A DNA stretch of 64,000 nucleotides, taken from the NCBI RefSeq assembly GCF_000717645.1, contig NZ_JNZZ01000016.1:310001-374000 (forward strand). Reading direction: 5' to 3'. Every line of letters begins with the position of its first letter. Position 1 is the stretch's first letter. The notes under the pieces are model-generated. The model worked only from the letters and a program-made list of their open reading frames with translations. It was not told the origin of the DNA and searched no databases. The DNA is from Streptomyces californicus (GTDB lineage: Bacteria > Actinomycetota > Actinomycetes > Streptomycetales > Streptomycetaceae). Shown here in pieces: positions 7,586 to 16,720 of the stretch. The position numbers and the translations under genes are program-made.

Positions 7586-8812
7586 TCAGGAGGTGGCCTG
7601 GAGGGCGATCACCGCGTTCTGGCCGCCGAAGCCGAAGGAGTGGCTGACGGCGCGCCGTACGGTGGCGGCGCGCGGGGCCTTGGTGACGCAGTCGATGTCG
7701 AACCCGGGCTCGGGGGCGTCCAGGTTCGCGATCGGCGGGATCTCCCCGTGCTGGAGCGTGAGGACGGTCAGCCCCGCTTCGACGGCGCCGGCCGCTCCCA
7801 TGCAGTGCCCCAGGACGCCCTTGGGGGCGGTGACCGGGGGACGGTGCGGGTAGGCCCGGCTGATCAGCGCGGCCTCGGTGGCGTCGTTGAGGGGGGTCGA
7901 CGTCCCGTGCGCGTTGACGTGGTCGACGTCCTCGGCGCGCCAGCCCGCGTCGCGCAGCGCCGCGTCGACGGCCGCCCGCGCCACCGACCCGGAGGGGTGG
8001 GGGCTGGTGGGATGGTGGGCGTCGGTGGTGGCGCCGGTTCCGGCGATCAGCGCCCGGGGGGCGGCTCCTCTGGACCGGGCGTCCTCGGCCCGCTCCAGGA
8101 CCATGATGGCGGCGCCCTCGCCCATGACGAGCCCGGTCCGGTCGGCGGCGAAGGGGCGGCAGAGCCGGGCGGGGTCCCCGTCCCGCGGCGCCGCCGCGCC
8201 GGAGCGGCCGAAGCCGGTCATGGCGATCGGGAAGACGATCGACTCGGTGGCCCCGGCGATGGCGATGTCGCAGTGGCCCAGGGTCAGCATGTCCCGGGCG
8301 ACCGAGAGCGCGGTCACCCCGGACGAGCAGGCCGTGCACGGGGCGAGGCTGGGGCCGGTGGCCTTCATGTCGATGGCGATCTCGGCCGCGGGCATGCTCG
8401 GGATGGTCAGCAGGATGCCCGAGGGCGAGGTGGCCTCGGGGCCGCGCCGCTCCAGCGCGACGGCCTGTTCGGTGAGTCCGGCGGATCCTCCGCTGCTGGT
8501 GCCGACGACGACGGCGACGCGGGCGCCGTCCCAGTGCGCGGGGTCGAGCCCGGCGTCGGCGACCGCCTCGCGGGCGGCCAGCAGGGCGAACTTGACGTAG
8601 CGGCCCATCCGGAAGGCGGTCCGGCCGCCGACCGCGTCGTCGAGGTCGATGCCGGTGACCGTACAGGCGAAGTCGACGGCACAGCCGTGCAGTTCGGGAA
8701 CGGTCGCGGCGGGCGAGACGCCGGCGCGGACTCCGTCCCAGGTGGTGTCCGTGGTGTGGCCGACCGGGGTGATCATGCCCAGCCCGGTGACGGCGATGGC
8801 GGGTCGGTTCAT
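7586..8812 (-). CDS. Beta-ketoacyl-ACP synthase II-like (KAS II), second copy
   Basis: Thiolase-fold condensing enzyme of 408 residues, FabF type. It should extend an acyl chain by decarboxylative condensation on ACP. The catalytic Cys lies in TACSSG (about residue 160); the two active-site His lie in NAHGTSTPLND and KGVLGHCMGAAGA. All three are intact, so this is a real synthase and not a chain-length factor. The N-terminus MNRPAIAVTGLGMITPVG and C-terminus SFGFGGQNAVIAL are standard. It overlaps the ACP gene by ATGA and is the last gene of the KAS III-KAS-oxidase-ACP-KAS module. It clearly resembles the other KAS II at 11276-12532, suggesting duplication or heterodimer formation. Confidence 0.92.
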   Translation of the reverse strand: MNRPAIAVTGLGMITPVGHTTDTTWDGVRAGVSPAATVPELHGCAVDFACTVTGIDLDDAVGGRTAFRMGRYVKFALLAAREAVADAGLDPAHWDGARVAVVVGTSSGGSAGLTEQAVALERRGPEATSPSGILLTIPSMPAAEIAIDMKATGPSLAPCTACSSGVTALSVARDMLTLGHCDIAIAGATESIVFPIAMTGFGRSGAAAPRDGDPARLCRPFAADRTGLVMGEGAAIMVLERAEDARSRGAAPRALIAGTGATTDAHHPTSPHPSGSVARAAVDAALRDAGWRAEDVDHVNAHGTSTPLNDATEAALISRAYPHRPPVTAPKGVLGHCMGAAGAVEAGLTVLTLQHGEIPPIANLDAPEPGFDIDCVTKAPRAATVRRAVSHSFGFGGQNAVIALQATS

Positions 8813-9084
8813 CGGGTGTTGCTCACCGGAACCGTCGCTTCGGACTCCGCGCTGTCGACGGCCTCGTCGATGTACGCGGTGATGTCGGCCAGCGTGGCGT
8901 CCTTGTAGAGCTTCTCGGAGTCGGCGCTGACGCCCAGCGTCTCCTTGATGATGACGGCGAACTCGGCGACCGCGAGGGAGTCCATCTCCAGGCTGTCCAT
9001 GGTGGACTCCGGAAGGATCTCGGCGGCGGGCACCTTGAACGTCCCGGTCAGTACCTCGGTGATCTTGGGGTGGATGGTCGTCAT
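8809..9084 (-). CDS. Acyl carrier protein
   Basis: Discrete carrier protein of 91 residues. The phosphopantetheine attachment site is Ser36 in LEMDSLAVAEF, with the following helix AEFAVIIKETLGV characteristic of ACPs. It would carry the growing acyl chain for the two flanking condensing enzymes. The ATG at 9084 is preferred because GAGAGGA lies 6-7 bases ahead of it; an in-frame ATG 15 bases further upstream lacks this. The stop overlaps the KAS start, indicating coupled translation and probable partnership. The 104-base gap to the preceding oxidase gene holds no obvious terminator. Confidence 0.93.
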   Translation of the reverse strand: MTTIHPKITEVLTGTFKVPAAEILPESTMDSLEMDSLAVAEFAVIIKETLGVSADSEKLYKDATLADITAYIDEAVDSAESEATVPVSNTR

Positions 9085-9188
9085 GGCGTTTCCTCTCATC
9101 GGCGTTCCACGGGGGTGAGCGAGCGTACTGCGGGGGTGGGGGAACGCGGTGGCCCACCGCCCGAAACAACTGGATGAAGATATTCCGG

Positions 9189-11246
9189 TTACGCCTTCGG
9201 GTGAACCGATTCGTCTGCGTCCACCTGCGGCTTCTCGAACCACCGGGCGAGCACGGACGCGGTCCCCCAGTACGCCAGCAGAACTCCCTTGGTACCGAGC
9301 GCCGCCACCTTCTCCCGCAGCGGTCGCCTCCTGCTTCCGCAGGCGGGCCGCCGGAACTCCGCGGCGCGGCCCCGGAGCCCGGTCCGGCGGCCCCGGTGCC
9401 AGGGGCCTTCGGGGTCGTCGTAGACGTCCGCGTACCGGGGGCCGGCGATCGGCCAGTCCGACATCAGGCGCTCGGGGAGGGCGAAGGTCTCCACCAGGGA
9501 GGGAGTGTGCTCGGCGACGACGGCGACGGCTTCCTCCAGCGCGTCGGGCAGGGAGGCGGCCTGATCGGCGGTCAGCCGTCCGGCGGCGAGCAGGCTGCCG
9601 CTGTTGCGGTCGATCCACCGGAGCGCGAAGAGCCGGCGCAGTTCGGTGAGGCGGGCGTGCGCCCCGCCCTCGGGCAGCCGGGCCGCGGCCTCGGCGTACG
9701 CCTCGTCCGCCTGCCGGTAGGCGTGCGCCTCGACGCCGCGCAGCGCGGCCGGGGAGGCGGCGTTCCAGCGGCCGAGCGGGTCGCCGGGCGGGGCGGCGCT
9801 CATCCGCTCGCGGGCACGGGCGAACCAGAGCTCCTCGACGGCCGCGCACAGGCGGCCGAGGAAGGCGGGGTCCGCCAGGTCTCCGGGGCCCTCGCCGGGG
9901 GGCGTCTCCTGTTCGGTGGCGCTGAAGAGCATCTCCGCCGCCGCCTTGGCGTGCACGGCGAGGTTGTCGCCCTCGGCGGTGATGGCGCCCTCGATGCCGG
10001 TGAACAGCTCGGTCATCCCGTTGTTCTCCAACAGCCCCTGGGCTCCGCAGCGTTCGCGGCACTCGACGATGACGTCCCGGGCCTGCCAGGTGATCCACCC
10101 CTTGGCGACGGCCACCAGGCGCTCCGCCTCGTCCCGGTCGGAATCCGGGGCCGCCTCCCAGCGGTCCAGGGCCCTGCGGTGCAGCAGGCTCATCGCGTAC
10201 ACGGTGGCCATCGCTCCGGCGAGCGGCCCGTGATGGGTGCGGTGCGCGTACACCGGGACCTGCCGGGCGGCACGCGACGCGGAGATCATGCGGTGCCCGG
10301 CGTACCGGACGGCGATCGCCAGGGTGACCCGGGCGGAGCCGACCGCGCAGGCGCTCATGGAGAGCTTGCCGGGGGTGACCCGGCCGATGGAGGCGAGGAA
10401 CCTCCTTCGGCGGTTGGGCACGTGGCTGTGGAAGCGGCCGTCGTCGCCGATCCGCCCCTGCTGCCCGGAGAGCAGCGCGTCACGCGGGACGAAGCAGCGG
10501 TCGAAGGAGGTGAGGCAGTGGTCGACCGGGGAGCCCATCCGGGCGGGCAGCCGCCGTACCCGCACCCCCGGCAGGGCACGGTGGGCGTCGGTGAGCGGGG
10601 CGAGGAAGAGGAAGACCCCGTGATCGGCGCCGTCGGCGAGCAGACGGGCCGCCACCACACCGGACTTGGGGCCGCCGGCGGGGCTGGTGTTGGGCATGAA
10701 CTTCTGCGCCCCGGCGTGCGGGGTGTGGAGCACGAAGCCGTCACGCTCGCGGTCGTACGTCGCGGTGGTCTCGATCGCCGCCGCGTCGTTGCCGTGTGCC
10801 ACCTCCGTACAGAGGAAGGTGCCGACGCGGCGCAGGGCGAGGAAGTCGGAGAGGTCGCGCGGGGTGTCGGCGTCGTGGTCGAGGAGGCTGCCGAGGAAGA
10901 GGTTGTAGTGGATGCCCGCCACGGTGGTCAGTGCGGGGTCGACGGGTCCGAGCCATTCGTGGAGTGCGGACAGGGCGCGGGGGTCGGCGGCCACCCTCGC
11001 GCCGCTGTCCAGCGCGTTGTTGAGGATGCGCAGCCGGTGGTAGGAGAGCGCCAGTCGCTCGTCGGGGGTGCCGCCACCGGGACGGCGAAACGGTTCTGTT
11101 GTCAGCAGGCGGCGCCAGAAGCCGTGCTCCTGGAGGAAGTTGGGCCCGAAGAGCACAGCGGTCAGCAGGTCGTTCACGGACGGGGAATCCGCGTTGTTTG
11201 CAGGTACGGTCACAACAAAGTAACGATCAAGGAACGGCGAGGACAC
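9189..11246 (-). CDS. Acyl-CoA oxidase/dehydrogenase-like flavoprotein
   Basis: 685-residue member of the acyl-CoA oxidase/dehydrogenase superfamily. It is longer than classical ~380-residue dehydrogenases and similar in size to acyl-CoA oxidases. Features include FLCTEVAHGNDAAAIETTATYD, a helical C-terminal half, and CGAQGLLENNGMTELFTGIEG near residue 415, the segment that resembles the flavin-proximal region of oxidases. Expected chemistry is FAD-dependent alpha,beta-desaturation of an acyl thioester, possibly on ACP. The start is taken as GTG 11246. GAGGGG overlaps it too closely to be a good ribosome site, so the GTG 33 bases downstream, whose reading begins VTVPANN, is possible. It sits 29 bases after the first KAS II gene in the same operon. 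Confidence 0.82.
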   Translation of the reverse strand: MSSPFLDRYFVVTVPANNADSPSVNDLLTAVLFGPNFLQEHGFWRRLLTTEPFRRPGGGTPDERLALSYHRLRILNNALDSGARVAADPRALSALHEWLGPVDPALTTVAGIHYNLFLGSLLDHDADTPRDLSDFLALRRVGTFLCTEVAHGNDAAAIETTATYDRERDGFVLHTPHAGAQKFMPNTSPAGGPKSGVVAARLLADGADHGVFLFLAPLTDAHRALPGVRVRRLPARMGSPVDHCLTSFDRCFVPRDALLSGQQGRIGDDGRFHSHVPNRRRRFLASIGRVTPGKLSMSACAVGSARVTLAIAVRYAGHRMISASRAARQVPVYAHRTHHGPLAGAMATVYAMSLLHRRALDRWEAAPDSDRDEAERLVAVAKGWITWQARDVIVECRERCGAQGLLENNGMTELFTGIEGAITAEGDNLAVHAKAAAEMLFSATEQETPPGEGPGDLADPAFLGRLCAAVEELWFARARERMSAAPPGDPLGRWNAASPAALRGVEAHAYRQADEAYAEAAARLPEGGAHARLTELRRLFALRWIDRNSGSLLAAGRLTADQAASLPDALEEAVAVVAEHTPSLVETFALPERLMSDWPIAGPRYADVYDDPEGPWHRGRRTGLRGRAAEFRRPACGSRRRPLREKVAALGTKGVLLAYWGTASVLARWFEKPQVDADESVHPKA

Positions 11247-11275
11247 CCCTCGCCGTCCTGAAATGCCCTCGTATA

Positions 11276-12532
11276 TCAGGCGCGTTGGAAAGCGAGTACG
11301 ACGTTGTGGCCTCCGAAGCCGAAGGAGTGGCTGAGCGCTGTCTCAACCCGCTGGTGGCGGGTCTCCTTCGTCACGCAGTCGAGCGGGAAGGCGTCGGGCA
11401 GCGCGTCCAGGTTGGCGATCGGCGGCACGGCGGAACGTTCCAGCGTCAGCACGGTGGCGACCGCCTCGATCGCCCCGGCCGCCGCCAGGGTGTGCCCGAT
11501 GACGCCCTTGGGCGCGGTGACCGACGGCCGGTGCGGAAAGAGGCGGGAGACGAGCGTGGTTTCCATGGCGTCGTTGAGGGGGGTGGAGGTGCCGTGGGCG
11601 TTGATGTGGTCGACGTCGCCCGGCGCCCAGCCCGCCTGGCCCAGCGCCGCCTCGACGGCCCGCTGGGCGCCGTGTCCGTCGGGCGCCGGGGCGGTGGGGT
11701 GGTGGGCGTCCGTGCTGGAGCCGGCCCCGGTGAGCAGGGCGCGCGGCCGTCCACCCCGGGCGCGTACGCCCTCCTCCCGCTCCAGGACGAGCATGGCCGC
11801 GCCCTCGCCGATGACGAATCCGTCCCGGTCGGCGGCGAACGGCCGGGACGCCGCCGCCGGGTCGCCGGCGCGGGTCGACAGCGCTCCCATCCGGGCGAAC
11901 GCGGTGACCACCAGCGGGGTCAGCACCGCTTCCGCGCCGCCCGCCACCACCACGTCGCAGCCGCCGCTCAGCAGGAGGTCGCGGGCGACGGCCAGGGCCG
12001 TGGCACCGGAGGCGCAGGCGGTGGCGGGGGCGAGGCTCGGGCCGCCCGCCTTCAGCGCGATGGCGACCTCGCCCGCCGCCGCGTTGGGGATCATCATCGG
12101 GACGAGCAGCGGGGAGACCGCTTCGGGACCCGAGGCCGCCAGTCTGGCGGCGTTGTCGACGAGTGCGGAGACGCCGCCGACGCCCACGCCGAGCACCACG
12201 CCCACCCGACTCCCGTCCCACCGGGCCGGGTCGAGGCCGGCGTCGGCGACGGCCTGTCGGGCCGCCACCAGCGCCAGCTTCACGAACCGGGCCATCCGCC
12301 ACACCGACCGGCCGCCCACCGCCGCGTCCAGGTCGATGCCGTCGACCGGGCACGCGAAGTCGACCGGCAGCCCGGCCAGTTCGTCGCACCGCCGGGCGGT
12401 GGAGTGCCCGGAGCACAGCCCCTCCCAGAAGCTGTGCTCGTCCGCCCCTGCGGGTGTCACCAGGCCGATGCCCGTCACCGCGACGGCGGTGCGGGTACGG
12501 ACCTCGGCGCCCTGATCAGCGGGGAGCGACAT
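11276..12532 (-). CDS. Beta-ketoacyl-ACP synthase II-like (KAS II), first copy
   Basis: FabF-type condensing enzyme of 418 residues with complete Cys-His-His set: TACASG (about residue 180), NAHGTSTPLND and KGVIGHTLAAAGA. The N-terminus has about 15 extra residues before AVAVTGIGLVTPAG. The start (ATG 12532) lies inside the 3' end of the KAS III gene, a 17-base overlap, which implies translational coupling. Together with KAS III, the oxidase, the ACP and the second KAS II it forms a five-gene type II fatty-acid/polyketide-like unit. Primary fatty-acid FabF is less likely because fabD, fabG and fabZ-type genes are absent here. Confidence 0.92.
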   Translation of the reverse strand: MSLPADQGAEVRTRTAVAVTGIGLVTPAGADEHSFWEGLCSGHSTARRCDELAGLPVDFACPVDGIDLDAAVGGRSVWRMARFVKLALVAARQAVADAGLDPARWDGSRVGVVLGVGVGGVSALVDNAARLAASGPEAVSPLLVPMMIPNAAAGEVAIALKAGGPSLAPATACASGATALAVARDLLLSGGCDVVVAGGAEAVLTPLVVTAFARMGALSTRAGDPAAASRPFAADRDGFVIGEGAAMLVLEREEGVRARGGRPRALLTGAGSSTDAHHPTAPAPDGHGAQRAVEAALGQAGWAPGDVDHINAHGTSTPLNDAMETTLVSRLFPHRPSVTAPKGVIGHTLAAAGAIEAVATVLTLERSAVPPIANLDALPDAFPLDCVTKETRHQRVETALSHSFGFGGHNVVLAFQRA

Positions 12533-13661
12533 GCTGTGTTCCTTCCATCGAATCCGTGCACATGGTCTGCGGGGTCCCGGGCCAGCGAAGCGCCGCCGAT
12601 CCCCAGGTCAGTCCGCCCCCGAAGGCGGTGAGCAGCACGCGGTCGCCGGACCGGAGCAGCCCCCCGGCCGACGCGTCGGCGAGCGCCAGCGGGATGGAGG
12701 CGGCGCCGGTGTTGCCGACCCGCTCCAGGTGCGTCACGCACCGCTTCGGTTCGATCCCGACGCGCTCCGCGACGGCGTGCAGGATGCGGGCGTTGGCCTG
12801 GTGCGGCACGAAGCGGTCGACCTCGGCCGGGCTCCAGCCGACGCGGTCCAGGAGCGTCCGGCAGGAGTCCGTCATCCGTTCCACGGCGTGCTGGTAGACG
12901 GTGCCGCCCCGCATCCGGAAGTACGCGTCGCCCAGGTCCGGCGGTTTGCCGCTCGCCCGGGCCCGCGCGCCGCCGCCGGGCACGGTGATCAGGCCGTAGC
13001 CCGTGCCGTCGCTGCCCAGGTCGAACGCGAGCAGTTCGCCGGGGTCGCCCCGCACCCCGGCCGCGACGAGGGCGGCGCCCGCCCCGTCGCCGAAGACGAC
13101 GCCCGCCGACCGGTCGGCCGGGTCGAGCCAGGTGGAGTAGACGTCGGCGCCGACCAGGAGGACGCGTTCGTAGAGGCCGGAGGAGACCAGGCCGTGGCAG
13201 ACGGCGAGTCCGTAGACGAAGCCGCTGCACACGGCGGAGATGTCCAGGGCCGGTACGGTGCCGAGCCCGAGCCGTGCCGCGAGCGCGGGCGCGGTGGCCG
13301 GGCAGAGGTGATCGGGGGTCGCGGTGGCGAGGACCACCGCGTCCGCCCCGTGCGCCTCCGGGTCGCGCGCTAGCAGCCGGACGGCCGCCTCGTAGGCGAG
13401 GTCGCCCGTCGCGACGTCGGGTCCGGCGCGGTGCCGGCTGCCGATGCCGGTCCGGCGGCGGACCCAGGCGTCGTCCACCTCCCAGTCGGCGGGAAGCTGT
13501 TCGTTGGGGACCGGCTCGCCCGGCACCCAGCCGGCCACGCTCCGCAGCACGGCGGTGCGGGGGGCGGCCGCTGAGACGCCCGCCCGCGCTCCCGGCTCCG
13601 TACCGCTGTCGGCCGTCCCTCTCCTCGCCACCCGTTGCCCCGATCCGTTGTCGTACTGCAT
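12516..13661 (-). CDS. Beta-ketoacyl-ACP synthase III-like (FabH-like)
   Basis: KAS III-type enzyme, 381 residues, expected to start chains by joining an acyl-CoA primer to malonyl-ACP. Active site: Cys in DISAVCSGFVYG, His in FVPHQANARI, Asn in RVGNTGAASIPLAL; the C-terminal GGGLTWGSAALRW is typical. The first 35 or so residues before RTAVLRSVAGWVPGE are not family-like and no good ribosome site precedes ATG 13661. The true start may therefore be an internal GTG closer to the domain. It is the first gene of the module and lies 69 bases after the PfkB kinase on the same strand. Confidence 0.9.
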   Translation of the reverse strand: MQYDNGSGQRVARRGTADSGTEPGARAGVSAAAPRTAVLRSVAGWVPGEPVPNEQLPADWEVDDAWVRRRTGIGSRHRAGPDVATGDLAYEAAVRLLARDPEAHGADAVVLATATPDHLCPATAPALAARLGLGTVPALDISAVCSGFVYGLAVCHGLVSSGLYERVLLVGADVYSTWLDPADRSAGVVFGDGAGAALVAAGVRGDPGELLAFDLGSDGTGYGLITVPGGGARARASGKPPDLGDAYFRMRGGTVYQHAVERMTDSCRTLLDRVGWSPAEVDRFVPHQANARILHAVAERVGIEPKRCVTHLERVGNTGAASIPLALADASAGGLLRSGDRVLLTAFGGGLTWGSAALRWPGTPQTMCTDSMEGTQHVAPR

Positions 13662-13730
13662 CCGGTTGACGAACGGCGGAACGTCTCACGAGGGTGCGTT
13701 CGATTGAGCCGAACGGGTCATGATGGGGCG

Positions 13731-14663
13731 TCAGTTGTGCGCGAGGGCTGCGCGCAGCTCGTGCGCGCCGGGTGGACTGGCCCCCGCGCGGGAGACGGTG
13801 ACGGCGGCGGAGGCGGCCGCGTGGCGCAGGACGTCGGCGACGGTGTCCCGGTCCAGGGCGCGCAGCCGCTCCCGCGCGCCCTCGCCGATCAGTCCGTGCG
13901 CGGCGAGGGCGTGGAGGGCTCCCGACATGAAGGCGTCGCCCGCGCCGACGGTGTCGACGACCTCGACCTCCGGGGCCGCGACCGCGATCCGGCCGCCGGG
14001 CAGGACGGCGAGCGCCCCGTCGCCGCCCCGGGTGACGAGCACGGCGGCGGGCCCGAGTCCCAGCCAGCGTTCCGCGACCTGTTCCGGCGCCTCCCCCGGG
14101 TGGAGCCACTCCAGGTCCTCGTCGCTCGCCTTGACGAGATCGCTCAGGCCCACGCACTCCTCGACCCGGCGCACGGCCGCCGCGCGCTCCCCCATGAGGG
14201 CGGGCCGCACGTTGGGGTCGTAGCTGACCGTGGCGGTGGGCCGGGCGGCACGGAGAAGGTCCAGGACGGTGGCCGATCCGGGCTCGGCCACGGCCCCGAT
14301 CGACCCGGTGTGCACATGGGCCGGCGCGCGGTCGACGGGGACCGGGGCGAGGTCCCAGGTGATGTCGAAGGCGTACGTGGCCCGCCCGGCTCCGTCGAGG
14401 GTGACGGCGGCCGACGGGGTGGCGGTGGTGGAGCCGTCGGTACGGACCTCTACGCCGCCGGAGACCAGGTGCTCCCGGATGAGCCGCCCGTTGTCGTCCG
14501 GGCCGAGCTGGGTGAGCAGCACGGCACGGTGGCCGAGGCGGGCGAGGCCGTAGGCGACGTTGGCGGGACTGCCGCCGGGGTGGACCCGGGGGGCCTCGCC
14601 GGGAAGGTGGACGATGTCGGCGACGCATTCGCCGACGACCAGCAGGTCGTGGTGGTCGGGCAT
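13731..14663 (-). CDS. PfkB-family carbohydrate kinase (fructokinase-like)
   Basis: Ribokinase/PfkB-fold sugar kinase of 310 residues. The N-terminal signature HPGGSPANVAYGLARLG and C-terminal anion-hole motif DTVGAGDAFMSGAL with catalytic Asp are both intact, and DPNVRPALM matches fructokinases. It would phosphorylate a free hexose such as fructose with ATP in the cytoplasm. ATG 14663 is preceded by GAGGAG at good spacing. The upstream MFS gene is 13 bases away on the same strand, so the two may be co-transcribed. The substrate of the kinase is inferred only from family resemblance. Confidence 0.88.
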   Translation of the reverse strand: MPDHHDLLVVGECVADIVHLPGEAPRVHPGGSPANVAYGLARLGHRAVLLTQLGPDDNGRLIREHLVSGGVEVRTDGSTTATPSAAVTLDGAGRATYAFDITWDLAPVPVDRAPAHVHTGSIGAVAEPGSATVLDLLRAARPTATVSYDPNVRPALMGERAAAVRRVEECVGLSDLVKASDEDLEWLHPGEAPEQVAERWLGLGPAAVLVTRGGDGALAVLPGGRIAVAAPEVEVVDTVGAGDAFMSGALHALAAHGLIGEGARERLRALDRDTVADVLRHAAASAAVTVSRAGASPPGAHELRAALAHN

Positions 14664-14676
14664 GGGGCGGTTCTCC

Positions 14677-16089
14677 TCAGCAGAGGGGGTTCGGAACGTT
14701 CACGGGCGTCTCCACGTCCGTACGGGGCGCGGCGCCCGGGACCGGCCTCGCGGGCACGACGTACGGGACCGGCCTCGCGGGCGCGACCCGGCGGACCCAG
14801 AGAAGGGCTCCGGCCAGCACGGCGGTGGCGGCGAGCAGCCAGGGCAGCGGGCCCGGGGGCAGGGCTCCCGCGCCCAGCCCCGCACCGGCGGCGACCAGTT
14901 GCATCGAGAGCGACTGGACGGAGAGGGCGGTGGCGCGACCTGAGGCGTCGACGCGGCGGTGCAGCAGGTCGTTCTCGTTGGGGCCCGCGGCACCGAGGCC
15001 CAGGTACACGAGCCCGTAGCCGGCGACGGCGACGGTCGTGGCGAGGGCGCTCATGGTGTGCGCGGTCATCCCGAGCAGGGCCAGCCCCAGCACCGTGAGC
15101 CCGAGGCTCGCCGGCACAGCGCGCTCGCTGCCGCCGGCGAACCGGGCGACGAGCGGGGCGAGTTGGCTGCCGAGCGCGGAGCAGAGGAATCCGGCGCAGG
15201 CCAGCCCGGCGAAGACGAGGGCCCCGGATTCGGCGGTCCCCATGAGGGCGGCGGCCCGGCCCGGGGTGAGCAGTTCGACGGCGGCGAGCGCGGCGCCGGC
15301 GGCGCTCGCGGTGAGCAGGACGCGCCGGATCAGGATGTCCCGGGCGCCGAGCCGGAGACCGGCGGCGATGGCGGCGGGCACACCTCCGACGACCTGGCGC
15401 ACCGTGGTGCGGGGCCGGGGCGGCTCCGGCAGGGAGCTGACCACGTACAGCACGAAGACGATCTCGACCAGCGCGCCGAGCAGGGCGGGCACGGAGAGCG
15501 GGATCACGAGTCCGCCGGTCGCGTCGGCCAGCCACTCGCCGAGGCCGGGGGCGAGGCCAAGCACCCAGGGCAGCCCGCCGCCGAGCAGGGTGCCGAGGGC
15601 GAGGGCGGCCGAAGTGGCGGAGCTGCCGCGCGCCAGGCCCGTCCGCAGATCGGCGTCGGGTCCCGCGTGGGCCTGGACGGTGTCGACGTACCAGGCTTCG
15701 GCGGGGCCGCTCGACAGGGCGCGGGCTAGGCCCATCAGCCCCATGCCGAGCGCGATGGCCCAGCCGGCCGCGCCGAGGCCGATGAGGCTGAAGGCACCGA
15801 GGTTGAGCAGCCCGGCGACGGCGAGCACCGGGCGTCGGCCGAGGACGTCGGAGAGGCCGCCGGTGGGCAGCTCCGCCGCGGAGGCCGTGAGGGAGTGCAC
15901 GGCGTAGAACGCGGCGACGGCGGCGAGGCCCATGCCGCGCTCGGTGAAGAGGAGCACCCCGGTCGCGACGGACATGCCGATGGGGAACCAGAAGAGGAAC
16001 GAGACCGCGACGTACCGGCGGCGCGCGGTCGCGCCGTCCAGGCCGCGGTGGGCCGGGGAGACGGCGGCGGGGTCCGGCCGGCCGGTCAT
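14677..16089 (-). CDS. MFS transporter
   Basis: Major facilitator of 470 residues with about 12 hydrophobic segments. The motif-A-like loop GGLSDVLGRRPVLAV lies between helices 2 and 3, with a charged central loop around EPPRPRTTVRQVV. It starts YVAVSFLFWFPIGMSV. The ATG overlaps the stop of the ArsR-type regulator gene (ATGA), so the regulator probably controls this transporter. Substrate is unknown. Proteins of this type next to ArsR-like regulators are often drug or metabolite exporters, but nothing in the sequence proves that. The C-terminus is a low-complexity Ala/Pro/Arg/Val tail. Confidence 0.85.
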   Translation of the reverse strand: MTGRPDPAAVSPAHRGLDGATARRRYVAVSFLFWFPIGMSVATGVLLFTERGMGLAAVAAFYAVHSLTASAAELPTGGLSDVLGRRPVLAVAGLLNLGAFSLIGLGAAGWAIALGMGLMGLARALSSGPAEAWYVDTVQAHAGPDADLRTGLARGSSATSAALALGTLLGGGLPWVLGLAPGLGEWLADATGGLVIPLSVPALLGALVEIVFVLYVVSSLPEPPRPRTTVRQVVGGVPAAIAAGLRLGARDILIRRVLLTASAAGAALAAVELLTPGRAAALMGTAESGALVFAGLACAGFLCSALGSQLAPLVARFAGGSERAVPASLGLTVLGLALLGMTAHTMSALATTVAVAGYGLVYLGLGAAGPNENDLLHRRVDASGRATALSVQSLSMQLVAAGAGLGAGALPPGPLPWLLAATAVLAGALLWVRRVAPARPVPYVVPARPVPGAAPRTDVETPVNVPNPLC

Positions 16090-16694
16090 GAGTCCTCTCC
16101 GGCGGCCGTGTCCTCCTGGGCGAGCGGGAGTCCTGCCGTGAACAGCACGACCTGTTCGGCGCGGGGATCCTCGGCGTCACGGGCGGTCAGCTCGGCCGCC
16201 TTCGCGCGGAACACCTCCCACAGCTCGGCGAGGGACTCCGGGGTCAGCCGGGGCATCAGGTCGCTGAGCCCCGACGGCTCCTGCCATTCCTCACCCAGCC
16301 GGCCGCTGTCCAGGTCCGCCTCGTGGCGGTCCAGGGACTGCTGGAGGTGCTCGATCTGCCGGCGGTGCAGAACGCTGAGGATCACACTGCCGCCGGGGCT
16401 GGCGCGCATCGCTTCGTTGCTCCACGAGGTGACGTCGTGCACGGACCTCCAGCGGCGTTCCCGACTGTCGCGGTGATCGGCCTCGGCGACGAACGCGTAC
16501 TTGGCGAGCACCCGCAGGTGGTAGCTGGTGGACGCCGAGGACTCCCCCGTCCTGACCGCGAGCTCGCTGGCGGTGGCCGGGCCGTGCCGGCGCAGCAGTC
16601 CGAGCAGGGTGAGGCGCAGGGGGTGGGTGAGGGCCTTGAGGGCGGCCCCGTCCTGTGCGGGATCGAGTACGCGACGGCTGTCTTCGCTGTCCAT
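16086..16694 (-). CDS. ArsR-type winged-helix transcriptional regulator
   Basis: Regulator of 202 residues. A winged helix lies near the N-terminus (LKALTHPLRLTLLGLLRRHG, then ASELAVRTGESSASTSYHLRVLAKYAFV as recognition region), followed by a longer C-terminal half with a His/Arg-rich helix (HRRQIEHLQQSLDRHEADL). No metal-binding Cys motif of classical ArsR is visible. The start is taken at 16694 (MDSEDSRR); an in-frame GTG at 16721 would add nine residues. It is co-translated with the MFS gene downstream. The AT-rich stretch just upstream (CTTTCCCAAAGAGTTTTTGC, then ATATTTTTGGGAAAG, near 16721-16758) contains CTTTCCCAAA/TTTGGGAAAG, a plausible autoregulatory dyad. Confidence 0.83.
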   Translation of the reverse strand: MDSEDSRRVLDPAQDGAALKALTHPLRLTLLGLLRRHGPATASELAVRTGESSASTSYHLRVLAKYAFVAEADHRDSRERRWRSVHDVTSWSNEAMRASPGGSVILSVLHRRQIEHLQQSLDRHEADLDSGRLGEEWQEPSGLSDLMPRLTPESLAELWEVFRAKAAELTARDAEDPRAEQVVLFTAGLPLAQEDTAAGEDS

Positions 16695-16720
16695 GGCACC
16701 AGCGTAGGCAGACGGAAGCA

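Noticed and set aside
7586..13661. Aromatic type II PKS minimal set (KS-alpha, chain-length factor, ACP)
   Set aside because: Both KAS proteins have the active-site Cys, and no cyclase or aromatase is present.
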